Notes under the pieces: generated by a model
The model's input: only the letters and a program-made list of their open reading frames with translations
What the model was told of the DNA's origin: nothing
Databases searched by the model: none
Translations under genes and position numbers: made by a program
NCBI GenBank assembly: GCA_025361385.1
Contig: JANYAJ010000391.1
Span: 1 to 5,591 of the forward strand
Source of the DNA: Nitrospira sp.
GTDB taxonomy: Bacteria; Nitrospirota; Nitrospiria; Nitrospirales; Nitrospiraceae
Reading direction: 5' to 3'
Length of the DNA: 5,591 bases
In this document: positions 1 through 5,591 of the stretch, piece by piece
Position numbering within the stretch: the stretch's first letter is position 1
Layout: every line of letters begins with the position of its first letter

Positions 1-196
1 GATGGTTTTTTCCCTTCCGCGCCGCCTCGATCATCTTCTCGACGATATGGCTCGGCGTCGGTTGGTCAGGGTTGCCCATTCCAAAATCGATAATGTCTTC
101 ACCCTGTTGACGAGCCTCGAGCTTGAGGCTCTGCACCTGGGCAAACACATACGGCGGTAGCCGTTTGATGCGATAAAATCCGTCGCCTAGTCCCAT
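1..196 (-). CDS. alaC: AlaC-type class I/II aminotransferase, N-terminal 65 residues (runs off left edge)
   Basis: This is the start of a PLP-dependent class I/II aminotransferase. The ATG is at 194-196 on the minus strand and the frame is open to base 1, giving 65 codons. Residues 9-18 ([10 protein letters not shown]), 33-44 ([12 protein letters not shown]) and 47-54 (TPSHIVEK) closely match the N-terminus of E. coli AlaC (RIDRLPPYVF, EDIIDFSMGNPD, PPHIVEK). AlaC makes alanine from pyruvate and glutamate in the cytosol. The relatives LL-diaminopimelate aminotransferase and aspartate aminotransferase share the fold, but the RLPPYVF and SMGNPD/GMGNPD signatures favour AlaC. The PLP lysine and the rest of the protein lie outside the window. 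A purine-rich AAGGGA a few bases upstream of the ATG supports this start. It is transcribed divergently from pdxJ; PdxJ makes the precursor of the PLP that this enzyme needs, but a functional link is only inference. Confidence 0.85.
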   Translation of the reverse strand, partial: MGLGDGFYRIKRLPPYVFAQVQSLKLEARQQGEDIIDFGMGNPDQPTPSHIVEKMIEAARKGKNH

Positions 197-268
197 CGTA
201 TCCCTTGCCGACAATTCATGTATGCAGGAAGGTGCGCAGAAACCGCCCACCTCTCTATCAGGGGGCCT

Positions 269-298
269 ATTCTAATGGCGAGGGGCGCGTCGAGTCAA
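269..298 (-). promoter_or_regulatory. Candidate sigma-70 promoter for alaC
   Basis: On the minus strand, TTGACT (293-298) is followed after 18 bases by TAGAAT (269-274). Each hexamer matches the consensus at five of six positions. Initiation would fall near 262, leaving a leader of about 65 bases before the ATG at 194-196. This is the best promoter-like sequence in the divergent region. It is predicted from sequence only. Confidence 0.5.
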
Positions 299-369
299 AT
301 TATCCCGTGATTCTGTGGGGTTCGACATTCCGACCCTTCAAACCGACTGAGCCAGCACAACACCGACTT

Positions 370-394
370 CCCCTCCCAATCCTTGCCCCTCCCA
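370..394. repeat. Short direct repeat CCCCTCCCA x2, 16-base period
   Basis: CCCCTCCCA occurs at 370-378 and again at 386-394, each preceded within a few bases by CTT. The second copy overlaps the -35 box of the candidate pdxJ promoter. A tandem regulator site is possible, but a 9-base C-rich match in GC-rich DNA can also arise by chance. Confidence 0.35.
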
Positions 395-412
395 GTCAAT
401 TTCTGTTACAAC
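383..412 (+). promoter_or_regulatory. Candidate promoter for the pdxJ operon (extended -10)
   Basis: TTGCCC (383-388) is separated by 18 bases from TACAAC (407-412), which is preceded by TG at 404-405 as in an extended -10 element. Each hexamer matches only four of six consensus positions. Initiation would be near 419, giving a leader of roughly 60 bases. The prediction is weak, but it is the best plus-strand candidate between 197 and 480. Confidence 0.28.
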
Positions 413-471
413 TGGAGCGCGTTCGCACTCATCACTCAACTCAACTTTTTCTTGCTTTACATCGCCAGAAC

Positions 472-476
472 GGAGG
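472..476 (+). promoter_or_regulatory. Shine-Dalgarno deciding the pdxJ start
   Basis: GGAGG lies four bases before the GTG at 481. It selects this GTG over the open but unsupported frame extending back to a TTG at 205, because family similarity begins within a few residues of this GTG. Confidence 0.75.
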
Positions 477-480
477 ATCC

Positions 481-1194
481 GTGCCACGACTTGGGGTGAA
501 CATCGACCATGTGGCCACGCTACGGCAGGCCCGTGGCGGAACCGACCCGGACCCTCTTACCGCCTCCGTGCTGGTGGAATTGGCCGGTGCCGACGGTATT
601 GTCGTCCACCTCAGAGAAGATCGGCGGCATATTCAAGATCGCGATCTTCGCCTCTTGCGAGAACTCATCCGTACCAAGCTCGATCTGGAGATGGCCGCCG
701 ATGAGACCATGGCCAAAATTGCCCTGACCATCAAACCTGATATGGTCACGCTCGTCCCGGAGCAGCGTCAGGAACTCACGACGGAAGGCGGCCTGGATGT
801 GGCTGGCCACAGAGATCGCATCCAGCAGATCGTCACCATGCTCCACGATGGCGGCATTCCCGTCAGTCTCTTCATCGAACCAGATTTGGCCCAAGTCAAA
901 GCCGCGCACCGAGTCTCAGCGGATTTCGTCGAGCTCCATACCGGTCGTTATGCGAATGCCAAGCGCTCGAAAGAAGCCGATGCCGAAGTGGAAGCCATTA
1001 CACAGGCCGCGAAACTCTCGTATAAGCTAGGCATGGGCGTCAACGCCGGACATGGATTGGACTATCGCAACGTAACGCGGTTGCTGCACATTCCTGAAAT
1101 CGTCGAATACAACATCGGTCACAGCATCATTGCCCGCGCAGTTCTGGTGGGCCTCGACCAAGCCGTCAGGGAAATGAAAGCGTTGCTCGGTTAA
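481..1194 (+). CDS. pdxJ: Pyridoxine 5'-phosphate synthase PdxJ
   Basis: PdxJ condenses 1-deoxyxylulose 5-phosphate with 3-amino-2-oxopropyl phosphate to pyridoxine 5'-phosphate, the ring-closing step of the DXP-dependent vitamin B6 pathway, in the cytosol as a TIM-barrel oligomer. The 237-residue product is complete (E. coli has 243). It begins [20 protein letters not shown]. The conserved set is in place: Asn7, Asp9, His10 and Arg18 at the N-terminus, His43, Arg45 and His50 in HLREDRRH, Glu70 in LEMA, Thr100 in the [15 protein letters not shown] stretch, His191 in NAGHGL, and Gly213-His214 in NIGH. These coincide with E. coli catalytic and phosphate-binding residues, so the enzyme should be active. 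The GTG start is chosen because GGAGG sits four bases upstream and family similarity starts there. A 92-residue in-frame extension to a TTG at 205 shows no domain character. It is first in a plus-strand gene run, 147 bases ahead of nnr. Confidence 0.96.
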   Translation: MPRLGVNIDHVATLRQARGGTDPDPLTASVLVELAGADGIVVHLREDRRHIQDRDLRLLRELIRTKLDLEMAADETMAKIALTIKPDMVTLVPEQRQELTTEGGLDVAGHRDRIQQIVTMLHDGGIPVSLFIEPDLAQVKAAHRVSADFVELHTGRYANAKRSKEADAEVEAITQAAKLSYKLGMGVNAGHGLDYRNVTRLLHIPEIVEYNIGHSIIARAVLVGLDQAVREMKALLG

Positions 1195-1252
1195 CCCATC
1201 GTGACGCGGTATCACCCTCGTTCATCCAGGAACCACACGATTCGCCCTTGTC

Positions 1253-1345
1253 ATGACATTGCGACGTAGCAAAACGATATTTCTCCTCCCCGCACACACC
1301 CGATTCCTCATGCGGTATCGACCCCGCACGCAAGGCCAGAGATGA
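1253..1345 (+). other. Possible 30-codon leader ORF ending on the nnr start
   Basis: The ATG at 1253 opens a 30-codon frame whose TGA (1343-1345) overlaps the nnr ATG (1342-1344) as ATGA. The product would be basic (MTLRRSKTIF at its start) with no recognised domain. No Shine-Dalgarno precedes it, so the ATGA overlap may be chance. It is the only structure I see in the pdxJ-nnr gap, where many bacteria carry acpS; no acpS coding is present here. Confidence 0.15.
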
Positions 1346-2904
1346 AGATTGTGACGGGAACCGAGATGCAGTCGCTCGATCGCCGCACGATCACCGAGGC
1401 ACAGATCCCCAGTGCCGTCTTGATGGAACGGGCCGGCGAGGGCATTGTCAGGCATCTGGAAGAGCACTATGGCCCCGCACGCAGCAAGACCCTCACCATC
1501 GTCTGCGGAAAAGGGAACAACGGAGGAGACGGATTGGTTGTGGCTCGCCTCCTGCGCCGCCGACGCGCAAAGGTGCACGTGGTGCTCCTCACGCCGATCA
1601 CCGAGCTCAGCCGCGATGCCACAACCATGTATCGTCGGCTCGTTCGGGTTGCAGGACGAGCCTCGACTGTTCGATTCCGCTCTGCTGATCAAACACGATC
1701 CCTTCTCGCTTCCAGCGACATCCTCGTCGACGCCCTACTTGGAACCGGATTATCCTCCGAAGTGACCGGAACCTATCGTGAAGCCATCGAGCTCATCAAC
1801 GGAGCCGGGAAACCAATCATCGCCATCGATCTCCCGTCCGGTCTCCATGCCGACAGCGGCGCCATCCTCGGGCAAGCGATCCACGCCACGTTGACCGTCA
1901 CGTTAGGCCTCCCAAAACTCGGGCTCTATGTCGGTGCGGGGATTGACCGGGCTGGCGCAATCCGCGTCGTCGATATCGGCATTCCCACTGCCTTTGTGGA
2001 TGATATCGAGAGCCGGATACTGCTGCTGACAAGCGACAACGCCTTTAAAATCATTCCGGATCGCCGGCTCTCCGCCCATAAAGGAACCTTTGGCCATGCA
2101 GGGATTATTGCAGGCTCCGTAGGGAAAACCGGCGCGGCGGCGTTAGCCGCTCAGGCGGCTCTCAGAATCGGATCCGGCCTGGTGACCGTCGCCACTCCGA
2201 GCAGCGTCAACGATGTACTGGAAGCCAAGCTGCTGGAAGTGATGACCCTGCCGCTCCCGGAAACGAAAGCGCGGACATTGGCTCGCTCAGGACTCGATCG
2301 TGCCGTCGCCTTCATCCAAGCACGTACGGCAATCGCCATCGGCCCTGGACTCTCGACCCATCCTGAGACCGTTGAACTCGTGCAGTCGTTGATGAAATAT
2401 CTGGACCGGCCCTCCGTGCTCGATGCCGATGCGCTCAACGCGTTGACTGGCCGCGCTTCGCTGTTGACTGAATGTAAGATGCCGCCCATTCTCACTCCGC
2501 ACCCTGGCGAGATGGCCCGTCTCGAAGTTGATGCCACCACGCAGAGCGTCAACGCAGACCGCATCGGCTCGGCCAGACGGTTTGCCCGAGAGCGCGGTGT
2601 GTTCGTCGTCTTAAAAGGCGCACGAACCGTCATCGCCCGCCCCGATGGGCTTGTCGCCATTTGCCCGACCGGGAATCCCGGCATGGCCACGGCTGGAACC
2701 GGCGATGTGTTGACGGGCATGATTGTCGGCTTACTGGCGCAAGGGGTTCCCGCATGGGACGCCGCCTGTGCCGCCACCTATTTTCATGGGTCAGCCGGCG
2801 ACATGGCCGCCCAACAACTCGGACAGGCCGGGATGCTCGCCCGTGACCTGATTGCCAAGATTCCCTATGCGCTCCAGCGAACCAAAACGATTGAACGTCA
2901 CTAA
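1342..2904 (+). CDS. nnr: Bifunctional NAD(P)HX epimerase / ADP-dependent NAD(P)HX dehydratase
   Basis: Nnr repairs NAD(P)H that has been hydrated by damage or by GAPDH side reactions. The N-terminal epimerase interconverts S- and R-NAD(P)HX and the C-terminal kinase-like domain dehydrates the S form with ADP. The 520-residue length is typical of the fused form (E. coli 515). The epimerase (YjeF_N) domain covers about residues 1-215, with CGKGNNGGDG at 55-64, DALLGTG at 130-136 and DLPSG at 163-167. The dehydratase (YjeF_C, ribokinase-like) domain covers about 225-510, with KGTFGHAGIIAGS at 247-259, GPGL at 334-337, LDADALN at 360-366, TPHPGEM at 385-391 and the nucleotide-binding GNPGMATAGTGDVLTG at 444-459. 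Both active sites look intact. The ATG has only a weak AAGG (1332-1335) before it, but MKIVTGTEMQSLDRRTI is the usual start of the family. It overlaps tsaE by about 38 bases, a pairing (yjeF next to tsaE/yjeE) found in many bacteria. Confidence 0.96.
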   Translation: MKIVTGTEMQSLDRRTITEAQIPSAVLMERAGEGIVRHLEEHYGPARSKTLTIVCGKGNNGGDGLVVARLLRRRRAKVHVVLLTPITELSRDATTMYRRLVRVAGRASTVRFRSADQTRSLLASSDILVDALLGTGLSSEVTGTYREAIELINGAGKPIIAIDLPSGLHADSGAILGQAIHATLTVTLGLPKLGLYVGAGIDRAGAIRVVDIGIPTAFVDDIESRILLLTSDNAFKIIPDRRLSAHKGTFGHAGIIAGSVGKTGAAALAAQAALRIGSGLVTVATPSSVNDVLEAKLLEVMTLPLPETKARTLARSGLDRAVAFIQARTAIAIGPGLSTHPETVELVQSLMKYLDRPSVLDADALNALTGRASLLTECKMPPILTPHPGEMARLEVDATTQSVNADRIGSARRFARERGVFVVLKGARTVIARPDGLVAICPTGNPGMATAGTGDVLTGMIVGLLAQGVPAWDAACAATYFHGSAGDMAAQQLGQAGMLARDLIAKIPYALQRTKTIERH

Positions 2905-3469
2905 GTCAGTCAAGGCAACAGAGCCTGCCGCTCGCCGCCGCGCCGCGTCGAGCCTGCCCTGGCAGCTGACGTCCGCCTCGCACCAGCAGACCGACTGGTT
3001 AGGCCAAGTGCTAGGACGTACACTTCGAGGAGGAGAAACGATCGCACTCTACGGACCGCTCGGAGCCGGCAAGACGGCGCTCGTTCGCGGAATCGCGCAG
3101 GGTCTTGGCGCATCGCCAACGGCAGTGACCAGCCCAACCTTCGTCGTGATTCACGAATACCAGGGGCGTCTGCCACTGGCCCACATGGATTGGTATCGTA
3201 TCCGTTCGCTCCGCGAGCTTGAATCAACAGGTGTGATGGAGTATTTCTCTGGCCAGACCGTGACAGCCATCGAATGGGCAGACAAAGGCTTTGCCCTGCT
3301 GCCGCAGGACCGGATTGAGGTGACCCTGAGTCATCGTACCGCGCAGAGCCGATTGATTCAGTTGAATGCGACGGGTCCGACGTCTGAGGATGTCCTCGCG
3401 CGAGCGCGCAGGACACATCAGGCACCACCGCGCCAAGGCTCGGACAAGAAGGGGACAACGAGGTCATGA
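2867..3469 (+). CDS. tsaE: tRNA threonylcarbamoyladenosine biosynthesis ATPase TsaE
   Basis: TsaE is the P-loop ATPase that works with TsaB and TsaD to place N6-threonylcarbamoyl on A37 of ANN-decoding tRNAs. From the ATG at 2867 the product is 200 residues. Visible motifs are the Walker A GPLGAGKT at 63-70, SPTF at 89-92, the MDWYR segment at 107-111 (DLYR in E. coli), and the family EW at 136-137. It is longer than the roughly 150-residue E. coli protein because of an Ala/Arg-rich N-terminal stretch of about 30 residues and a basic C-terminal tail of about 25; neither resembles a known domain. The start is uncertain: TTG at 2852, ATG at 2867 and TTG at 2891 are all in frame and none has a clear Shine-Dalgarno. 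Translation is probably coupled to nnr, inside whose end all three lie. The stop overlaps the next gene by four bases (ATGA). Confidence 0.93.
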   Translation: MRSSEPKRLNVTKSVKATEPAARRRAASSLPWQLTSASHQQTDWLGQVLGRTLRGGETIALYGPLGAGKTALVRGIAQGLGASPTAVTSPTFVVIHEYQGRLPLAHMDWYRIRSLRELESTGVMEYFSGQTVTAIEWADKGFALLPQDRIEVTLSHRTAQSRLIQLNATGPTSEDVLARARRTHQAPPRQGSDKKGTTRS

Positions 3470-3810
3470 TAAGGCTGATTCTGGTCGGAGTCCTGCTGCT
3501 CCTCTCCCTGGCATTTTTTCTTCAAAATCAGGAACAGGAAGTTACGCTCCGGTACTTCTTCGGTCTGCTCGAAGCCTCAACGCCGATCTACAAGCCTATC
3601 CTCACTGGGTTCGCGGTGGGACTATTGGTCTCCGGCATTCTGCTCTTTCCTCCATGGGTGAGAGGACGGATCGAACTCCGCCGGAAAACCAAAGCGCTGC
3701 AAGAGGCTGAAGTGGACTTAGAACGGCTGCGCCTCTCGCTCGATAAAGTCACCGGCCGCACTCCACCGACTATGACCGGCGAACCACAAAGAGACCGACA
3801 TGATGAGTGA
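3466..3810 (+). CDS. LapA-domain (DUF1049) inner-membrane protein
   Basis: This small membrane protein has 114 residues. A hydrophobic helix at about 2-19 leads into FFLQNQEQEVTLRYFFG (17-33), the recognisable LapA/YciS N-terminal signature with an Asn after the first helix. A second helix covers about 46-62, followed by the basic segment VRGRIELRRK and a charged stretch at 68-95 likely to form a coiled coil in the cytoplasm. E. coli LapA works with LapB in controlling LpxC and lipopolysaccharide assembly, but many DUF1049 proteins outside enterics are uncharacterised and no lapB is visible here, so the LPS role is inferred. Its ATG overlaps the tsaE stop as ATGA, and its own TGA (3808-3810) lies inside the start of mutS, so it is embedded in a translationally coupled run. 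The tail after residue 96 is hydrophilic and probably disordered. Confidence 0.85.
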   Translation: MIRLILVGVLLLLSLAFFLQNQEQEVTLRYFFGLLEASTPIYKPILTGFAVGLLVSGILLFPPWVRGRIELRRKTKALQEAEVDLERLRLSLDKVTGRTPPTMTGEPQRDRHDE

Positions 3811-5440
3811 CGCAGACGCTTCACCGTTAATGCGGCAATACCGGGAAATCAAACGCGGGTATCCCGACGCCATTCTGTTATTCCGCGTCGGTGACTTTTA
3901 CGAAATGTTTTACGAGGATGCGCAGGTTGCCTCAAAACTGCTCTCCATTGCCCTCACCTCTCGCGACAAAACAAGCGCCACCCCCATTCCGTTGTGTGGC
4001 GTGCCGTACCATGCCGCGCAAGGTTATATCGCGAAGCTCCTCAAGGCCGGACGAACCGTCGCACTCTGCGAACAGGTAGAAGACCCGAAACTCGCAAAGG
4101 GTCTCGTGCGCCGAGAAGTCGTCCGTCTCTATACGCCTGGCACCTTGGTCGATACCGAATTCCTCTCTCCCGGCGAATCGCATTTCCTCGTCGCGGTGGC
4201 CTTTTCCGACGCTATGGCCTCGTCTGCCAAGGGACAATCTGTCATTGGCCTGGCCTGTCTGGATGTCTCCACGGGCGAGTTTTGGATGACGGAATTCCAG
4301 GGGGCGCAGGCGGAAACCCAGCTCATGGATGAACTGGCTCGACTGGAACCGCGGGAAGTCCTGCATCAAGATTCCACGACACATGCTGGAACCTGCCTGA
4401 CTCACCTGCGTGGACCACGCCTCTGCGCACAACCTTCGGCTGCCTTCAATCCTAAAGATGCCGCGCAACGACTCCAGACACAGTTTGCGGTACAGTCGCT
4501 CGACGGATTCGGCTGCCGCGGCCTGACCGCCGGGATCGGAGCCGCCGGAGCGGTCTTGCGATACTTTCGCGAGACCCAGCCGACCGCCTCACTCGCGCAT
4601 CTCCGCCGGCTGCATACGCGCTGGAGCAGCGACGCCATGCATCTGGATAGTGCGACGATTCGCAATCTCGAACTCGTGCGCCCGCTCGGCTTCGGCGAGC
4701 CCCGATCGGGACAGAACCAGTCGACGGTCTTGTCGGTGTTGGACCGTACCGCGACGGCGATGGGCAGTCGCTTGTTGCGCGATTGGCTCGTCAGGCCACT
4801 CCTCGATCGCGGCGCCATTCAGGCTCGTCTGGACGCAGTCGGCGAGTTGAAAGACCGGATACAACAACGGGTGTCGCTCAGGACCACACTCCGCGATGTG
4901 CAAGATATCGCCCGCCTCAGCAGCCGTCTGACGCTCGGTGTCGCTCAACTGGTGAAAGTAACCGTCATTCACGCGGCAGACGGTTCGTACCTGGCCCGTG
5001 AAGCCCGCCACGACCGCCTCGCGCAACTGCCGATTGGAGGTGACTGTTCCCTGAAACGAGGCGACGTGTGGACGACTGGGAAACGGGATGGGGTGCGACT
5101 GATCCTCGAACCAGTAGGGAATGGGAACCGCTCCCGTCCCGCAGACGGCCGAGTTGTTGCAGACGAGCCGCAACGGATCGCGCTGAGCGAGGGGAATCCC
5201 GGCGGTCAGCACGACGCAGCGTTCCGGGAGGGAAGCCACCGCCCGTTCGACCTCGACCGCGAACGCCTGTCGAGCCTCAACCGTCGGTTCGCCGTAGTAC
5301 CCGTCCAAGTAAGAACGGCACACGGTCCAGCCCTGCTCCACCAACCGTCGCGCGCCGATCATTTGCGTCGCATCGACCAGTCGCGTGTGCCGGAGACATT
5401 CCATGTGGTTTACAAACATGGAACGACTCCACGGGAATGA
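3800..5440 (+). CDS. mutS: DNA mismatch repair protein MutS, truncated and chimeric (MutS part 3800 to ~4945)
   Basis: MutS recognises mismatches and starts methyl-directed or nick-directed repair. The first 382 residues of this 546-codon frame are clear MutS: mismatch-binding domain I with GDFYEMFYEDA (31-41, the Phe33-x-Glu35 reading motif), LCGVPYHA (65-72) and CEQVEDP (90-96); connector domain II around 125-255; and the start of core domain III with HLDSATIRNLEL (281-292) and TAMGSRLLRDWLVRPL (319-334). After LTLGVA (377-382, ending at 4945) similarity stops. The remaining ~164 residues are antisense shadow of a minus-strand gene. The rest of the core, the clamp and the whole ATPase domain (TGPNMGGKS Walker A, DEIGRGTS) are missing; intact MutS is about 850 residues. 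The product could not perform ATP-dependent repair. Start: ATG at 3800 or 3803, preceded by AGAGA at 3790-3794, overlapping the upstream gene by up to 11 bases. Real truncation and assembly chimera are both possible. Confidence 0.88.
   Translation: MMSDADASPLMRQYREIKRGYPDAILLFRVGDFYEMFYEDAQVASKLLSIALTSRDKTSATPIPLCGVPYHAAQGYIAKLLKAGRTVALCEQVEDPKLAKGLVRREVVRLYTPGTLVDTEFLSPGESHFLVAVAFSDAMASSAKGQSVIGLACLDVSTGEFWMTEFQGAQAETQLMDELARLEPREVLHQDSTTHAGTCLTHLRGPRLCAQPSAAFNPKDAAQRLQTQFAVQSLDGFGCRGLTAGIGAAGAVLRYFRETQPTASLAHLRRLHTRWSSDAMHLDSATIRNLELVRPLGFGEPRSGQNQSTVLSVLDRTATAMGSRLLRDWLVRPLLDRGAIQARLDAVGELKDRIQQRVSLRTTLRDVQDIARLSSRLTLGVAQLVKVTVIHAADGSYLAREARHDRLAQLPIGGDCSLKRGDVWTTGKRDGVRLILEPVGNGNRSRPADGRVVADEPQRIALSEGNPGGQHDAAFREGSHRPFDLDRERLSSLNRRFAVVPVQVRTAHGPALLHQPSRADHLRRIDQSRVPETFHVVYKHGTTPRE
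4943..4951. other. Junction cutting mutS and a convergent glycosyltransferase-like gene
   Basis: MutS similarity on the plus strand ends at the Ala codon 4943-4945. The minus-strand gene reads plausibly down to about Leu158 (4946-4948), after which its frame is only the complement of mutS. The switch is confined to a few bases around TCGCTCAACT (4941-4950). No inverted repeat, direct duplication or transposase sequence flanks it. The exact base cannot be fixed without homologues for both genes. Confidence 0.65.
4946..5419 (-). CDS. Exostosin-like (GT47) glycosyltransferase, N-terminal part, C-terminus lost at junction
   Basis: A minus-strand frame starts with ATG at 5417-5419, preceded by GGAG seven bases upstream. 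About 158 residues look like real protein; the frame then stays open to a stop at 4589, but that part is the complement of mutS. No signal peptide is visible. RCVVLTAG (67-74), then VPIPYWFED (98-106), then RPHVASFQGTVTSNRQLREA (116-135) follows the order seen in exostosin-family glycosyltransferases: a Rossmann-like strand, an IPx segment, and a (S/A)F-x-G strand followed by R-x-x-(L/R). Bacterial members usually sit in surface polysaccharide clusters and transfer sugars from nucleotide donors. The C-terminal nucleotide-sugar site expected downstream is absent, so the product would be inactive as encoded. The family call rests on motif recall, without a search; if wrong, this is an unidentified truncated protein. 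Its context, opposite a cut mutS, does not look native. Confidence 0.5.
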
Positions 5441-5591
5441 GGGCTTCGTTCAAAGCAGTCCGACCTTCATAGAAGTGCCGCTACGTGTCAGCTTTGAGAT
5501 AAGCAGTACATTCGCACGTTCTCCAGACGCAAGCACTACTTCTCAGAGGTCATCGAAGCAGTGCCGCAACGAACAACGTTTTGAATGCAAT
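5420..5591. other. Right-end segment without a supportable gene
   Basis: These ~170 bases lie upstream of the minus-strand gene and should contain its promoter, but I find no convincing -35/-10 pair. A plus-strand frame from ATG 5418 is open for 58 codons to the window edge, and a second plus frame from 5498 ends in TGA at 5582-5584 with a tail reading RRKHYFSEVIEAVPQ. Neither has a Shine-Dalgarno or a recognised family. No terminator hairpin or repeat is evident. Confidence 0.3.
5427..5430 (-). promoter_or_regulatory. Shine-Dalgarno for the minus-strand glycosyltransferase-like gene
   Basis: GGAG on the minus strand lies seven bases before the ATG at 5417-5419. An in-frame stop lies at 5450-5452 with no ATG, GTG or TTG in between, so this ATG is the first available start. 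The site supports reading this strand, and not the plus-strand mutS extension, as the coding one. Confidence 0.5.

Noticed and set aside
205..480. 92-codon N-terminal extension of pdxJ starting from TTG at 205
   Set aside because: Family similarity begins within a few residues of the GTG at 481, which has a GGAGG at the right distance. The extension has no domain character and lies over the probable promoters.
520..909. 129-codon minus-strand frame inside pdxJ
   Set aside because: It is antisense to a fully conserved enzyme, lacks its own supporting signals, and matches no family.
1311..1328. Possible hairpin TGCGG/CCGCA just before nnr
   Set aside because: It is a five-base stem with an eight-base loop and no U-tract, too weak to call a terminator or regulatory hairpin.
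1222..1692. 156-codon minus-strand frame across the start of nnr
   Set aside because: It is antisense to the conserved epimerase domain, has low-complexity composition and no recognised motif.
2151..2777. 208-codon minus-strand frame inside nnr
   Set aside because: It is Ser/Ala/Arg-rich, lies opposite the conserved dehydratase domain, and is a typical GC-rich shadow frame.
2910..3467. 185-codon minus-strand frame opposite tsaE
   Set aside because: It is antisense to the Walker A and other conserved TsaE motifs and shows no domain.
4589..4945. Continuation of the minus-strand glycosyltransferase frame to its stop at 4589
   Set aside because: This part is the complement of conserved MutS core sequence (HLDSATIRNLEL, TAMGSRLLRDWL), so it is not native coding for the minus-strand gene.
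5498..5584. Short plus-strand frame ending RRKHYFSEVIEAVPQRTTF at TGA 5582-5584
   Set aside because: The tail looks protein-like, but a stop at 5495-5497 leaves only 28 codons with no start codon of the usual kind and no recognised family. A frameshifted remnant cannot be excluded.
5418..5591. 58-codon plus-strand frame from ATG 5418, open to the window edge, sharing CATG with the minus-strand start
   Set aside because: It has no Shine-Dalgarno, a Ser/Thr/Arg-rich second half and no recognised family. It could be real only if a longer gene continues past the edge.

Overview
This window looks like ordinary chromosomal housekeeping DNA from a GC-rich Gram-negative bacterium. The sequence directly shows divergent transcription at the left end and a compact plus-strand gene run, pdxJ - nnr - tsaE - lapA-like - mutS. 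The protein styles (an AlaC-type aminotransferase, a fused Nnr, a LapA/DUF1049 membrane protein next to mutS) would fit a Nitrospira-like or deltaproteobacterial lineage. That assignment is an inference with low confidence; no taxonomic marker such as rRNA is present.

Layout. Positions 1-196 (minus) hold the first 65 codons of an AlaC-type class I/II aminotransferase that runs off the left edge. Positions 197-480 are a divergent intergenic region with a good sigma-70-like promoter facing alaC, a weaker candidate facing pdxJ, and a short G/C-tract direct repeat. Positions 481-1194 are pdxJ (pyridoxine 5'-phosphate synthase). After a 147-base gap, 1342-2904 is the bifunctional NAD(P)HX repair enzyme nnr. 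It overlaps tsaE (tRNA t6A ATPase, about 2867-3469), which overlaps a small two-helix LapA-domain membrane protein (3466-3810), which overlaps mutS (from 3800). The overlaps of 38, 4 and 11 bases suggest translational coupling in one operon. The genes do not form a single pathway: they cover cofactor synthesis (PLP), cofactor repair (NADHX), tRNA modification, envelope assembly and DNA mismatch repair.

Right end. MutS similarity stops abruptly near 4945, about 382 residues into a protein normally around 850 long. The mutS reading frame stays open to 5440, but from this point on the translation is not MutS-like. The coding signal switches to the minus strand, where 4946-5419 reads as the N-terminal part of an exostosin-like (GT47) glycosyltransferase with its own Shine-Dalgarno. 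That gene loses its C-terminal half at the same point. Two convergent genes are therefore each cut at one junction, with no visible insertion sequence, inverted repeat or target duplication. This is either a real rearrangement that inactivated mutS or a chimeric assembly join; the sequence alone cannot decide, and an assembly artefact is at least as likely. The last ~170 bases hold no gene I can support.

I see no CRISPR array, RNA gene, transposase, phage gene or defence system. The one thing worth real follow-up is the mutS junction.
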